Positions 52,479 through 61,397 of a stretch of 64,000 nt of DNA are shown one piece after another. The stretch comes from Leucobacter ruminantium (GTDB taxonomy: Bacteria; Actinomycetota; Actinomycetes; Actinomycetales; Microbacteriaceae): NCBI RefSeq assembly GCF_017565705.1, contig NZ_JAGDYL010000008.1:62001-126000 (forward strand), in the 5' to 3' direction. The position numbers and the translations under genes were made by a program. The notes under the pieces are model-generated. The model ran no database searches, was not told the DNA's origin, and was given only the letters and a program-made list of their open reading frames with translations. Position 1 is the stretch's first letter, and each line of letters opens with the position of its first letter.

Positions 52479-53447
52479 ATGGCCAGAGTTGTCCATCACC
52501 TCCCCCGCGCGCTGACCTTCGCCGCGCTGACCGCCGCACTCGCCCTCGGCGCCACCGGCTGCGCCGGATCCGGTTCGGGTTCGGGCTCCGACTCGGGAGG
52601 GGGAGGTGACATGAAGATGGGCGTCACCGTCTCCAACAGCACGAACCCCTTCTTCGTGATGGAGTCGCGCACCGCCGAGGAGGCGGGCAAGGAAGCCGGC
52701 TTCGAGGTGCTCTCTCAGGAGGCCGGCGAGGACGTCCAGACCCAGAGCGACCAGATCGACCAGTTCATCACCTCGCAGGTGAGCTTCATCGTGATCGACC
52801 CCGTCGACTCCGACGGCGTCGGCCCCGCGGTCAAGCGCGCCGTCCAGGCGGGCATCCCCGTGGTCGGCATCGACTCGGTCACGAAGAACGCGAACGTCTC
52901 GGTGACCACCAACAACGTGCAGGCCGGCGAGATCAGCTGCACCTCGCTCGCCGAACAGCTCGGAGGCAAGGGCAAGGTCGCCATCCTCGACGGCACGCCG
53001 ATCTCCGCGGTCTCCGACCGCGTCGTCGGCTGCAAGAAGGTGCTCGAGGGATACCCCGACATCGAGATCGTCGCCGAGCAGCGCGGCGACAACAGCCGTG
53101 ACAAGGCGCTTCCGGTCGCGACCGACATCCTGACCGCGAATCCCGACATCGACGGCATCTTCGCGATCAACGACCCGACGGCCGCGGGCGTCGAGCTCGC
53201 CGCCAAGCAGAAGGGCGTGACGATCATCATCACCTCGGTCGACGGCGCGCAGTCGGCCGTCGATTCGATCCTCGGCGGCGGCATGATCACCGCCACCGCG
53301 GCGCAGGATCCGGCGGCGCTCGCCCGCAAGGGCGTCGAGCTCGGCGCGCAGCTCGCGAAGGGCGAGAAGGTGAAGGAGGAGCTGATCGAGCTCCCGACCG
53401 AGCTCGTCGACGCCGAGACCGCCAAGAGCTACAAGCCCTGGGGCTGA
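52479..53447 (+). CDS. sugar ABC transporter substrate-binding lipoprotein (RbsB-like)
   Basis: A 322-residue periplasmic-binding-protein type I lipoprotein. The signal ends in ATGC with Cys28, followed by a Gly/Ser linker. MGVTVSNSTNPFFVMESR begins the binding domain; DQFITSQVSFIVIDPVDSDG, GIPVVGIDSV and ANPDIDGIFAINDPTAAGVE are RbsB signatures, with the pentose-contacting Asn-Pro-Phe near the N-terminus. It delivers sugar to the ATPase and permease encoded immediately after. RBS AAGGAAAG. Confidence 0.93.
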   Translation: MARVVHHLPRALTFAALTAALALGATGCAGSGSGSGSDSGGGGDMKMGVTVSNSTNPFFVMESRTAEEAGKEAGFEVLSQEAGEDVQTQSDQIDQFITSQVSFIVIDPVDSDGVGPAVKRAVQAGIPVVGIDSVTKNANVSVTTNNVQAGEISCTSLAEQLGGKGKVAILDGTPISAVSDRVVGCKKVLEGYPDIEIVAEQRGDNSRDKALPVATDILTANPDIDGIFAINDPTAAGVELAAKQKGVTIIITSVDGAQSAVDSILGGGMITATAAQDPAALARKGVELGAQLAKGEKVKEELIELPTELVDAETAKSYKPWG

Positions 53448-53449
53448 GC

Positions 53450-54997
53450 ATGACGCAGGTCGAGATCGACCCCTCGCCGATCGTCAGGCTGCGAGGGATC
53501 GTCAAGAGATTCGCCGGCGTCACCGTCGTCGACGGGGTCGATCTCGACCTCTTCCCCGGCCAGGTGCACGTCCTGGCCGGGGAGAACGGCGCGGGCAAGT
53601 CGACGCTGATGAAGGTGCTCGCGGGCATCCACCAGCCCGACGGCGGCACCATCGAGGTCGAGGGCGAGGAGCGGCGCTTCGACGTCGCGGGGGCCAAGGA
53701 GGCCGGCATCGCGATCGTGCACCAGGAGCTGCTGATCGCCCCCAACCTCTCCGTCGCCGACAACCTGGCGATGGGGCGCGAGTACCGGGGCCGCTTCGGC
53801 GGGCTGAGCCTGAAGCGCACCCGCGAGGCGGCCAAGCAGCAGCTCGACCGCGTGGGCGTCGATTTCCCGGCCTCGACGCGGGCGGGCAGCCTCAGCACGG
53901 GCAAGCAGCAGCTCGTCGAGATCGCGCGTGCGATCTCCGACGACCCCAAGGTGCTGATCTTCGACGAGCCGACGGCCGCGCTGTCGACCCGAGAGGTGCG
54001 CACCCTGTTCCGAATCGTCCGCGAGCTGCGGGAGCGGGGCTGCGCGATCGTGTACATCACCCACCGCATGGACGAGATCGAGGAGCTCGCCGACGCCGTG
54101 ACGGTGCTGCGCGACGGCAGGTTCGTCGCCACGATGCCCAAGGCGGAGGCCACCCCCGACGCCATCGTGACCAAGATGGTCGGCCGCTCCGTCGAGTCGC
54201 TCTTCCCCGACCGCACCGCGACGCTCGGCGATGTGCGGCTGTCGGTGAGGGATCTGGGCGACGGCGACTGGATCGGCCCGATCGGATTCGACGTCAGGGC
54301 CGGTGAGATCGTCGGCGTCGCGGGTCTCGTGGGCTCGGGCCGCTCGGAGATGGCGCGTCTGATCTTCGGCGCCGACCGGGCTGCGACGGGCACCGTCTCG
54401 GTCGACGGGCAGCGTGCGGCCGTGTCGAAGTCGCCCATCGGGGCGATGCGGAACGGCATCGCTCTCGTGCCGGAGAGCCGCAAGGAGCAGGGCCTCGTCC
54501 TCGGGCGGGGCGTGAGCGACAACATCGTCATGGCCTCGTACGGCAAGGTCTCGCGGGGCGGGGTCATCCAGCGGCGTGCGGTGCGCGCGACGGCCGAGGA
54601 GCAGAAGCGATCCCTCGGCATCCGCGTCGCGAACCTCGATCAGCGAGTGCGCGAGCTCTCGGGCGGCAACCAGCAGAAAGTGCTGCTCTCGAAGTGGCTC
54701 GAGACCGACCCGAAGGTGCTGATCCTCGACGAGCCGACGCGCGGCGTCGACGTCGGAGCGAAGGCGGACATCTACAAGATCATCGAGGCGGCTGCGCAGC
54801 GGGGAACGGCGGTGCTCGTCATCTCGTCCGAGCTGCCCGAGGTGCTGGGGCTCGCCGATCGCGTGCTCGTCATGCGCCAGGGCGACGTCGTCGCCGACCT
54901 CCCCAACGAGGGGCTGACCGAGGAGGCGGTCATGGAGCACGCCTTCGGATTGGCTCAGCAGCCCACCACGGACATCAGGAAGGAAGCCTCGGCATGA
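53450..54997 (+). CDS. sugar ABC transporter ATP-binding protein (RbsA-like)
   Basis: A 515-residue tandem ATPase. NBD1 has GENGAGKSTLMKVLAG, the modified signature LSTGKQQLVEIARAI and Walker B LIFDEPTAALS. NBD2 has the degenerate Walker A GLVGSGRSEMARLIFG usual for RbsA, signature LSGGNQQKVLLSKWL and Walker B LILDEPTRGVD. It energises the RbsC-like permease. It begins 2 nt after the binding-protein stop and ends in an ATGA overlap with the permease. Confidence 0.94.
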   Translation: MTQVEIDPSPIVRLRGIVKRFAGVTVVDGVDLDLFPGQVHVLAGENGAGKSTLMKVLAGIHQPDGGTIEVEGEERRFDVAGAKEAGIAIVHQELLIAPNLSVADNLAMGREYRGRFGGLSLKRTREAAKQQLDRVGVDFPASTRAGSLSTGKQQLVEIARAISDDPKVLIFDEPTAALSTREVRTLFRIVRELRERGCAIVYITHRMDEIEELADAVTVLRDGRFVATMPKAEATPDAIVTKMVGRSVESLFPDRTATLGDVRLSVRDLGDGDWIGPIGFDVRAGEIVGVAGLVGSGRSEMARLIFGADRAATGTVSVDGQRAAVSKSPIGAMRNGIALVPESRKEQGLVLGRGVSDNIVMASYGKVSRGGVIQRRAVRATAEEQKRSLGIRVANLDQRVRELSGGNQQKVLLSKWLETDPKVLILDEPTRGVDVGAKADIYKIIEAAAQRGTAVLVISSELPEVLGLADRVLVMRQGDVVADLPNEGLTEEAVMEHAFGLAQQPTTDIRKEASA

Positions 54998-55989
54998 GTG
55001 CTGTCGACACATCGGTGAAGCCCCCGCGAGGCGGCGGCAAGGGCAGGGTCAAGGAGTTCTTCGACCGCAACGAGCAGCTCGGCGTCGGTCTCGCCCTCGT
55101 CGCCCTGGTCGTGCTCATGGCGTTCATCGCGCCCTACTTCATGACCACGAACAACCTCATCGAGGTGATGCGTCAGGTATCGGCGATCGCCATCCTCGCA
55201 GCGGGCGGCACCTTCGTGATCCTGACCGCGGGCATCGACCTGTCGGTCGGCTCTGCGCTCGGCGTCACTGCCATGGTCGCCATCGTGTGCGCCAACGCGG
55301 GCCTGCCCGCGATCGTCGCGATCGTCTGCGCTCTCGCCGCGGGCATCGCGATCGGCGCGATCAACGGCGTCTTCATCGCCCGCTTCGCGCTTCCGGCCTT
55401 CATCGTGACGCTCGCCGCGCTGACCTACCTCCGCGGCATCGTGTACGTCGGCACGGGCGGCACCACGCTGATCCCCGCCCAGGTCGACTACGCGTGGATC
55501 GGACAGAGCTCCGTGCTCGGCGTCCCCTACGCGGTGGTCATCATGCTGGCGGTCTACGTGGGAGGCTGGTTCCTCCTCAACCGCACGGTGTTCGGCCGTC
55601 AGGTCTACGCGATCGGCGGCAACATGGAGGCGGCCCGCCTGTCGGGCATCCCGGTGCGACGGGTCATCATGCTGACCTACGTCATCTCCGGCGTCACCGC
55701 GGGCATCGCGGGGCTGATCCTCGCCTCGCGCCTCGAGAGCGCCGTGCCCGATCTCGGTTCGGGCTACGAGCTCAACGCGATCGCCGCGATCGTGCTCGGC
55801 GGCACCTCGCTCATGGGAGGCCGCGGTTCGCTCGTCGGAACCTTCATCGGCGCGCTGTTCATCGCGGTGCTCTCGAACGGCATGACCCTCATGAACGTTG
55901 AGTCCTTCTACCAGCAGATCATCATGGGCGTCGTGATCCTGCTGGCGGTCCTGATCGATCGCCTGCGCCGCGGACAATCGGCGGACTGA
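54994..55989 (+). CDS. sugar ABC transporter permease (RbsC-like)
   Basis: A 331-residue BPD_transp_2 permease with eight to ten helices. RbsC hallmarks: ILTAGIDLSVGSALGVTAM, AINGVFIARFALPAFIVTLA and SGYELNAIAAIVLGGTSLMG, plus GRQVYAIGGNMEAARLSGI. Last gene of the second carbohydrate operon. A large palindrome follows at 56045-56092. Confidence 0.94.
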   Translation: MSAVDTSVKPPRGGGKGRVKEFFDRNEQLGVGLALVALVVLMAFIAPYFMTTNNLIEVMRQVSAIAILAAGGTFVILTAGIDLSVGSALGVTAMVAIVCANAGLPAIVAIVCALAAGIAIGAINGVFIARFALPAFIVTLAALTYLRGIVYVGTGGTTLIPAQVDYAWIGQSSVLGVPYAVVIMLAVYVGGWFLLNRTVFGRQVYAIGGNMEAARLSGIPVRRVIMLTYVISGVTAGIAGLILASRLESAVPDLGSGYELNAIAAIVLGGTSLMGGRGSLVGTFIGALFIAVLSNGMTLMNVESFYQQIIMGVVILLAVLIDRLRRGQSAD

Positions 55990-56044
55990 GCGAGCTCCGC
56001 TCGCGCCCGCCGGAGGGGGCCGCGATAGCGCTCTCATCGGCGCA

Positions 56045-56092
56045 CGCCTGCGACCCGTTTCTGCTCAGATGAGCATAAACGGGTCGCAGGCG
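56045..56092. promoter_or_regulatory. 48-bp near-perfect palindrome enclosing SorC-type operator, site 3
   Basis: CGCCTGCGACCCGTTT (56045-56060) and AAACGGGTCGCAGGCG (56077-56092) are perfect 16-bp arms flanking TGCTCAGATGAGCA (56062-56075). The core matches sites 1 and 2. As RNA it would form a very stable hairpin and could also terminate the preceding permease transcript. It lies between the permease stop (55989) and the next kinase. Confidence 0.65.
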
Positions 56093-56195
56093 CGCAAGCG
56101 GGCGCGTGGCGACTGTAACTTGTTCTGAGGGTATGGGCGTCCTGCGCGCGCAAGCGTCGAAGGCCGCCCTCGCGAAAGTGCACAAGGAGGTGGAA

Positions 56196-57740
56196 GTGGG
56201 CCGGTATCTGGGCATCGACGTCGGAACCGAGAGCGTTCGCGCCTCGCTGTTCGACGAGCATGGCCGATCCCTCGGCACTCACCGCTCCGCTCTGCGCACG
56301 GTGTTCCCGAGGCCCGCGTGGGCCGAGCAGGATCCCGAGCAGTGGTGGAGCGCGGTCGTGGAGTCGGTCTCGGGCGCACTGGCGCAGGCGGGCACGACAT
56401 CGGTAGACACGATCGCGGTCGCGACGACATCGTCGTCCGTCGCCTTCCTCGACGAAGACGGCGCCCCCGTGCACCCCGCGATCCTGTGGATGGATCAGCG
56501 GGCGGCCGAGGAGGCGGCTCATTCCTCGCGTACCGACCATCCGGATCTCGCGTACGCCGGCGGCGGCAACAGCGCCGAGTGGCTGGTCACCAAGGCAGCG
56601 TGGATGGCACGCAACCGGCCCGACGTCTGGGGACGCACCGCGCGCGTGCGCGAGTGCCACGACTACCTCGTCGAGCGCCTCACCGGCCGCGCCTTCGCCT
56701 CCCGCATGATGGCCGCCTGCAAATGGAACGTCGTGGGCGACGGGTATCCCTCCGATCTCTACGCCCTGCTGGGTGCGCCGGGGCTCGAATCGAAGCTCCC
56801 CGAAACGGTCCTCCCGGTCGGTGCCGCGGCGGCCGAGGTCGCCCCTGCGGTGGCGCGAGAGCTCGGCATCGACGGCGCCCCCGTCGTCGGAATCGGCGGC
56901 ATCGACGCCCACCTCTCGCTCGTCTCGCTCGGCGAACTGCGACACGCAGCCGGTGGCCCGCTCTACTCGATGGTCGCGGGCACCTCCAACGCCCTCACAC
57001 TCGAGGTCGACGAGCCTCTGTTCGACTCGCGCTTCTGGGGTCCCTACCCGAACGCGCTCAGCCAGGGTCGCTACCTCGTCGAGGCAGGCCAGGTGACCAC
57101 CGGATCGGTGCTCAGCTGGGCCGCCGAGCGCCTCTTCGGCATCAGCCGGGAGGATCTGCCGAGCCTGCTTGAACAGGTCGAGCGCATCCCCACGGCTTCG
57201 CACGGCATCATCGCGCTCGACACGTTCATGGGCGGCCGCACGCCGTGGCGCGACGCCACGATGCGGGGCGGCTTCCTCGGGCTCTCGCTGCAGACGGGGC
57301 CGGCCGAACTCTACCGATCCCTCGCGGAAGCCGTCGCCCTCGGATCGCGCGCGGTGGTCGACGGTCTCACCGAATCGGGCATCCCGGAGCCCGGGTTGTT
57401 CGCGGTCTCGGGCGGCATCACCCGCAACCCGCTCTGGCTGCAGCTCACCGTCGATGCCATCAACCGTGAGATCGCGGTCGTGCGCGACGACAACCTCACG
57501 CTGCGCTCGTGCGCCCTGATCGGACACCGGCTGACGCAGGGCGACACGCCCGCGCCGCAGTTCGCACCGCCCGTAGAAATGGCCAGGCCGCGAGAGGCGG
57601 ACGCGGCGGCCCTCGCGGAGGCCTATCATGACTACGTCGCGGCCCAGGCCTGCGTCGCCGGGCTGCGCGAGCAGACGGCCGCGCGGCGGAGCGACGCATC
57701 GGACGGCACCGCATCGATGGTGAGCGAGGAGACGATATGA
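56196..57740 (+). CDS. FGGY-family pentulose/polyol kinase
   Basis: The GTG at 56196 is placed 5 nt after AAGGAGG and gives 514 residues. GIDVGTESVRASLFDEHG (phosphate 1), TTSSSVAFLDEDGAPVHPAI, LWMDQRAAEEA (catalytic region), VSLGELRHAAGGPLYSMVAG and FMGGRTPWRDATMRGGFLGL, with VSGGITRNPLWLQLTVDAI as the ATP motif. The set is closest to ribulokinase/ribulose-type FGGY enzymes. It heads the third carbohydrate operon and overlaps the ATPase gene by 4 nt. Exact substrate unknown. Confidence 0.88.
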   Translation: MGRYLGIDVGTESVRASLFDEHGRSLGTHRSALRTVFPRPAWAEQDPEQWWSAVVESVSGALAQAGTTSVDTIAVATTSSSVAFLDEDGAPVHPAILWMDQRAAEEAAHSSRTDHPDLAYAGGGNSAEWLVTKAAWMARNRPDVWGRTARVRECHDYLVERLTGRAFASRMMAACKWNVVGDGYPSDLYALLGAPGLESKLPETVLPVGAAAAEVAPAVARELGIDGAPVVGIGGIDAHLSLVSLGELRHAAGGPLYSMVAGTSNALTLEVDEPLFDSRFWGPYPNALSQGRYLVEAGQVTTGSVLSWAAERLFGISREDLPSLLEQVERIPTASHGIIALDTFMGGRTPWRDATMRGGFLGLSLQTGPAELYRSLAEAVALGSRAVVDGLTESGIPEPGLFAVSGGITRNPLWLQLTVDAINREIAVVRDDNLTLRSCALIGHRLTQGDTPAPQFAPPVEMARPREADAAALAEAYHDYVAAQACVAGLREQTAARRSDASDGTASMVSEETI

Positions 57741-59272
57741 CGACACAACCGCTGGTCGACGAGGAGGGGCGCGAGATCGCCTTCTCCGTCGAGGACGTCA
57801 GCATGATATTCCCCGGGGTTCGAGCCCTCTCGGGGGTCTCTCTGGTCGGCTACCCGGGGGAGGTGCTCGCCATCTGCGGCGCCAACGGCGCGGGCAAATC
57901 GACCCTCGCCGGCGTGCTCGCGGGGCAGACCAAGCCCTCCGAGGGGCGCGTGCGCATCGCAGGCTACGACGGCGAGATCGAATCGCCCTCCGACGCCGAG
58001 GACGCCGGCATCCTGCTCATGCATCAGGAGCCGCTGGTCATCGACACGTTCACCGTGCAGGAGAACGTCTGGCTCAAGCAGCTCAGCGGCTCGGGCAGCG
58101 CCAAGGGGTGGAAGCGTGCGAAGAACGATCCGGCCGGTGCGCGCAAGGCGCTCGACGCGGTCGGCCTCTCCGAGGTCTCGCTCAAGCAGCCGGCGAGCTC
58201 GCTGCCTCCCGGCCTGCGCCAGATGCTCGCGCTCTCGCGCACCCAGGTCGTGCCGCACCGCATTCTGCTGCTCGACGAGACCACCGCGTCCACGACCGAG
58301 GAGCACTTCCAGGACGTGCTGCAGCTCGTCGCGGCCGAGCGGGCCGCGGGCACGAGCATCATCTTCGTCTCGCACCGGATGCAGGAGGTCTTCTCCATGT
58401 CCGATCGCATCGCGGTGCTGCGCAATGGTCAGCTGGTCGGCATCAAGGAGACCGCCAAGACCGACCACGACGAGATCCTCACGATGATGGTCGGCGAGCG
58501 CGTCGCCGCCATCGAGCCTCCCGAGAACGCACCCGGGCCCGAGGTCGAGCCGATCGTGGTCGTGGAGGGGCTGTCCGCCGGCTCCGCGCGAGACATCTCG
58601 TTCTCGATCAAGCCGGGCGAGATTCTCGGCATGTACGGTCTCGTGGGAAGCGGCCGCAGCTCGATCGCGCGCTCGATCTCCGGGCAGCAGGAGCGGTACA
58701 GCGGCACCGTGACGATCAACGGCCGCGAGACGACCGCGAAGACGCCGTACCAGGCGCTCGACGACGGCGTGGTCTACGTCTCCGAGGATCGTCGCAAGGA
58801 GGGCTTCCTGCCCGACTTCGACAACCGGCAGAACATGACGATCTCGACCCTCGGACGCTACTCGAAGGGCGGCGTGCTGCGACTGCGCTACGAGCGCGAG
58901 GAGACCGACCGCTTGATCGCCGAATACCAGGTGAAGGGCACCGGCTCCACGCTCACCCGCACCCTCTCCGGCGGCAACCAGCAGAAGGTGTGTCTCGCGA
59001 AGTGGCTCGAGGCCGAGCCCGACTTCGTCATCCTCGACGAACCGACCAAGGGCATCGACATCGCCGCCCGCATGAACATCTACCAGATCGTCCGCCGTCT
59101 CGCAGAGGCAGGCAAGGCCGTGCTCGTGGTGTCGAGCGAGGCCGAAGAGGTCACCTCGCTCTGCCACCGCATCCTCATCGCGAGGGATGGCGAGATCGTA
59201 GCCGAGATGGAACCCCACACCGATACAGCGGACGACGTGATCCGCGCCTCACTGGGAGGAAAAGCCGCATGA
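57737..59272 (+). CDS. sugar ABC transporter ATP-binding protein (RbsA-like, divergent NBD1)
   Basis: A 511-residue tandem ATPase. NBD1 has an intact Walker A, GANGAGKSTLAGVLAG, but an unusual signature LPPGLRQMLALSRTQ and Walker B ILLLDETTASTTEEH (DETT for DEPT). NBD2 has the usual degenerate Walker A GLVGSGRSSIARSISG, a good signature LSGGNQQKVCLAKWL and Walker B FVILDEPTKGID. The second active site may thus be impaired on the NBD1 signature side. It belongs with the permease and binding protein that follow. Confidence 0.9.
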   Translation: MTTQPLVDEEGREIAFSVEDVSMIFPGVRALSGVSLVGYPGEVLAICGANGAGKSTLAGVLAGQTKPSEGRVRIAGYDGEIESPSDAEDAGILLMHQEPLVIDTFTVQENVWLKQLSGSGSAKGWKRAKNDPAGARKALDAVGLSEVSLKQPASSLPPGLRQMLALSRTQVVPHRILLLDETTASTTEEHFQDVLQLVAAERAAGTSIIFVSHRMQEVFSMSDRIAVLRNGQLVGIKETAKTDHDEILTMMVGERVAAIEPPENAPGPEVEPIVVVEGLSAGSARDISFSIKPGEILGMYGLVGSGRSSIARSISGQQERYSGTVTINGRETTAKTPYQALDDGVVYVSEDRRKEGFLPDFDNRQNMTISTLGRYSKGGVLRLRYEREETDRLIAEYQVKGTGSTLTRTLSGGNQQKVCLAKWLEAEPDFVILDEPTKGIDIAARMNIYQIVRRLAEAGKAVLVVSSEAEEVTSLCHRILIARDGEIVAEMEPHTDTADDVIRASLGGKAA

Positions 59273-60270
59273 GCGCCCCGAACGAAACCGTGTCTGTGAA
59301 CGTCGCGTCATCCGACACCAAGAAGAGCAATCCGTTCCTCGGATGGCTGAAGGAGCAGTACCCCCTCTTCATCCTGATCGGCCTGCTCATCGTGGCGGCG
59401 TTCTCGACCGACGCGTTCTTCACGACGCGCAACCTGACCAACCTGCTGCTGCAGGTGTCGGTCATCGGCATCGTGACGCTCGCGCAGTTCCTGATCATCC
59501 TCACCGGAGGCATCGACATCAGCGTCGGTTCGGTGCTCGCCCTCGCGGGCGTGCTCTGCGCGGGCCTCATGAACGGTGAGAGCGTGCTGCTCGCCGCGGT
59601 CGTCGCCATCGCGGTCGGCCTCCTCTCGGGCATCCTGACCGGCTATCTCGTCTCGTTCCGCGGCCTCGAACCGTTCATCGTGACGCTCGGCATCATGGCG
59701 CTCGCCCGCGGCCTCGTCTACGCCTACACCGAGGGCGTGCCCGTGAAGCCCGCCGCCGAGGACTTCCGCGAGATCGCCACGACCACCATCGCGGGGATCC
59801 CGGTGCTCGGCCTCATCTGGCTGGGTCTTGCTGCCGCCATCTGGTTCATGACCACCCGCACGGTGTTCGGTCGGCGCATCTACGCGATCGGCAGCAACAA
59901 GCACGCCGCCTACGCATCGGGCGTGCCCGTGCGGCGCACCCTGCTGATCGTCTACATCTTCGCGGGCATCCTCGTCGGCTTCGCCGGCTTCCTGCTCACC
60001 GCGCGCATCGGCGCCGCGACGCCGACCGCCGGCAGCCTCTACGAGCTCGACGCCATCGCGGCGGTCGTCATCGGCGGCGCGGCGCTGTCGGGCGGCAAGG
60101 GGCGCCTCTCCGGCGCGATCTTCGGCACGCTGATCCTCGGCGTGATCGCGAACCTGCTCGTGCTGCTCAACGTCTCCGCGTACCTGCAGGACGCGTTCCG
60201 CGGCGCGCTGATCCTGTTCGCGATCGTCTTCACCACCTTCCACGTCCGCAAGAAGTTCGCCAAGAACTGA
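59269..60270 (+). CDS. sugar ABC transporter permease (RbsC-like)
   Basis: A 333-residue permease from the ATG at 59269, in ATGA overlap with the ATPase. ILTGGIDISVGSVLALAGVL, LVSFRGLEPFIVTLGIMALA, GRRIYAIGSNKHAAYASGVP and SLYELDAIAAVVIGGAALSG are RbsC/XylH-type signatures. It forms the channel of the second ribose-family importer in this block. Confidence 0.93.
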   Translation: MSAPNETVSVNVASSDTKKSNPFLGWLKEQYPLFILIGLLIVAAFSTDAFFTTRNLTNLLLQVSVIGIVTLAQFLIILTGGIDISVGSVLALAGVLCAGLMNGESVLLAAVVAIAVGLLSGILTGYLVSFRGLEPFIVTLGIMALARGLVYAYTEGVPVKPAAEDFREIATTTIAGIPVLGLIWLGLAAAIWFMTTRTVFGRRIYAIGSNKHAAYASGVPVRRTLLIVYIFAGILVGFAGFLLTARIGAATPTAGSLYELDAIAAVVIGGAALSGGKGRLSGAIFGTLILGVIANLLVLLNVSAYLQDAFRGALILFAIVFTTFHVRKKFAKN

Positions 60271-60304
60271 CGCACTCCACATACCCACTCAGAGAGGAAC
60301 ACTC

Positions 60305-61321
60305 ATGAAGAAATTCACCAGGATCGCCGCGGGTGTCGCGGTGGCGGGCATGGCCCTGTTCGGGCTCACGGCCTGCGGCAGCACCGAGGACGGCGGGGGC
60401 GACGGCGCAACCGGCGAGGCCCGCAACGTCGAGGACCTGAAGATCGGATTCCTCATCCGCCAGCTCGACGCACCCTACTTCGCAGCGATGCAGAAGGAGG
60501 CCGAGGATCTCGCAGAGGAGCACGGCTTCGAGCTCCTGGTGCAGGATGCCGGCGGCGACGCCGTCAAGCAGCTCGACCAGGCCAACACGATGGTCACGCA
60601 GGGCGTCGACGTTCTGCTGATCAACGCGACGAGTCAGGACACCCAGCGGGATCAGCTCGAGCAGCTCGCCGGCGAGGTGCCGATCGTGTTCGTCGACTAC
60701 GGCATCCCCGACGTCGGCGTCACGACCGTGCAGTCTGCGAACGAGGAGATCGGCCGCCTCTCGGGCAAGCTCACCGGTGAGCGCCTCGGAAAGGGCACCG
60801 AGATCAGCGTCGGCGTGCTGACCGGCCCGCCCGAGGACGACATCGTGGGCCCGCAGCGCCAGGGCGGCTTCCTCAAGGGACTCGAGGAGGCGGGCGTCAA
60901 GTACGAGGTTGTCGCCGAGACCCCCGCCGGCTGGGCCACCGACCAGGCGGTTCCCGCGACCGAGTCGATCCTCGCCGCGAACCCCGACCTCGGCCTGCTG
61001 CTCGGCCTCAACGACTCGATGGCGCTCGGCGGTCTGACGGTGCTCGAGGACCAGGGCAACACGACGACGCTCGTCGCCGCCGCGTCCGACGGCCAGAAGG
61101 AGGCCCTCAAGCTGATCAAGGATCAGGGCTGCGAGGGACGCTACATCTCGACGGGTCTGAACTCGCCGAGCCTGGCCGTGAACCGCGCCATGGAGATCGC
61201 CATCCAGATCGGCACGGGCGAGGCCGCGGCCGACAGCTTCGAACCGCTCGAGTTCACCGAGGCAGCCGGTATCAACTGCGAGAACGTGGACGACTACTAC
61301 GATCCCGACAGCGTCTTCTAA
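60305..61321 (+). CDS. sugar ABC transporter substrate-binding lipoprotein
   Basis: A 338-residue type I binding protein. Signal with lipobox LTAC and Cys24; RNVEDLKIGFLIRQLDAPYF opens the domain. QANTMVTQGVDVLLINATSQ, GIPDVGVTTVQSANEEIGR and AANPDLGLLLGLNDSMALGG follow. It differs considerably from the binding protein at 52479, suggesting another ligand. RBS GAGAGGAA. A terminator-like hairpin follows, which may raise the level of this mRNA segment over downstream genes. Confidence 0.92.
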   Translation: MKKFTRIAAGVAVAGMALFGLTACGSTEDGGGDGATGEARNVEDLKIGFLIRQLDAPYFAAMQKEAEDLAEEHGFELLVQDAGGDAVKQLDQANTMVTQGVDVLLINATSQDTQRDQLEQLAGEVPIVFVDYGIPDVGVTTVQSANEEIGRLSGKLTGERLGKGTEISVGVLTGPPEDDIVGPQRQGGFLKGLEEAGVKYEVVAETPAGWATDQAVPATESILAANPDLGLLLGLNDSMALGGLTVLEDQGNTTTLVAAASDGQKEALKLIKDQGCEGRYISTGLNSPSLAVNRAMEIAIQIGTGEAAADSFEPLEFTEAAGINCENVDDYYDPDSVF

Positions 61322-61332
61322 TACGCTCGTTC

Positions 61333-61364
61333 AGGGCGGTCGGGGCACTCGCCCCGACCGCCCT
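61333..61364 (+). terminator. intra-operon stem-loop after the binding-protein gene
   Basis: AGGGCGGTCGGGGC (61333-61346) and GCCCCGACCGCCCT (61351-61364) pair perfectly over 14 bp around ACTC. The next gene starts only 33 nt later in the same direction, so partial termination or 3'-end stabilisation is more likely than a full stop. Confidence 0.7.
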
Positions 61365-61397
61365 TCGGGCTTCGCCGACCCCACCGAAAGGAACGCC

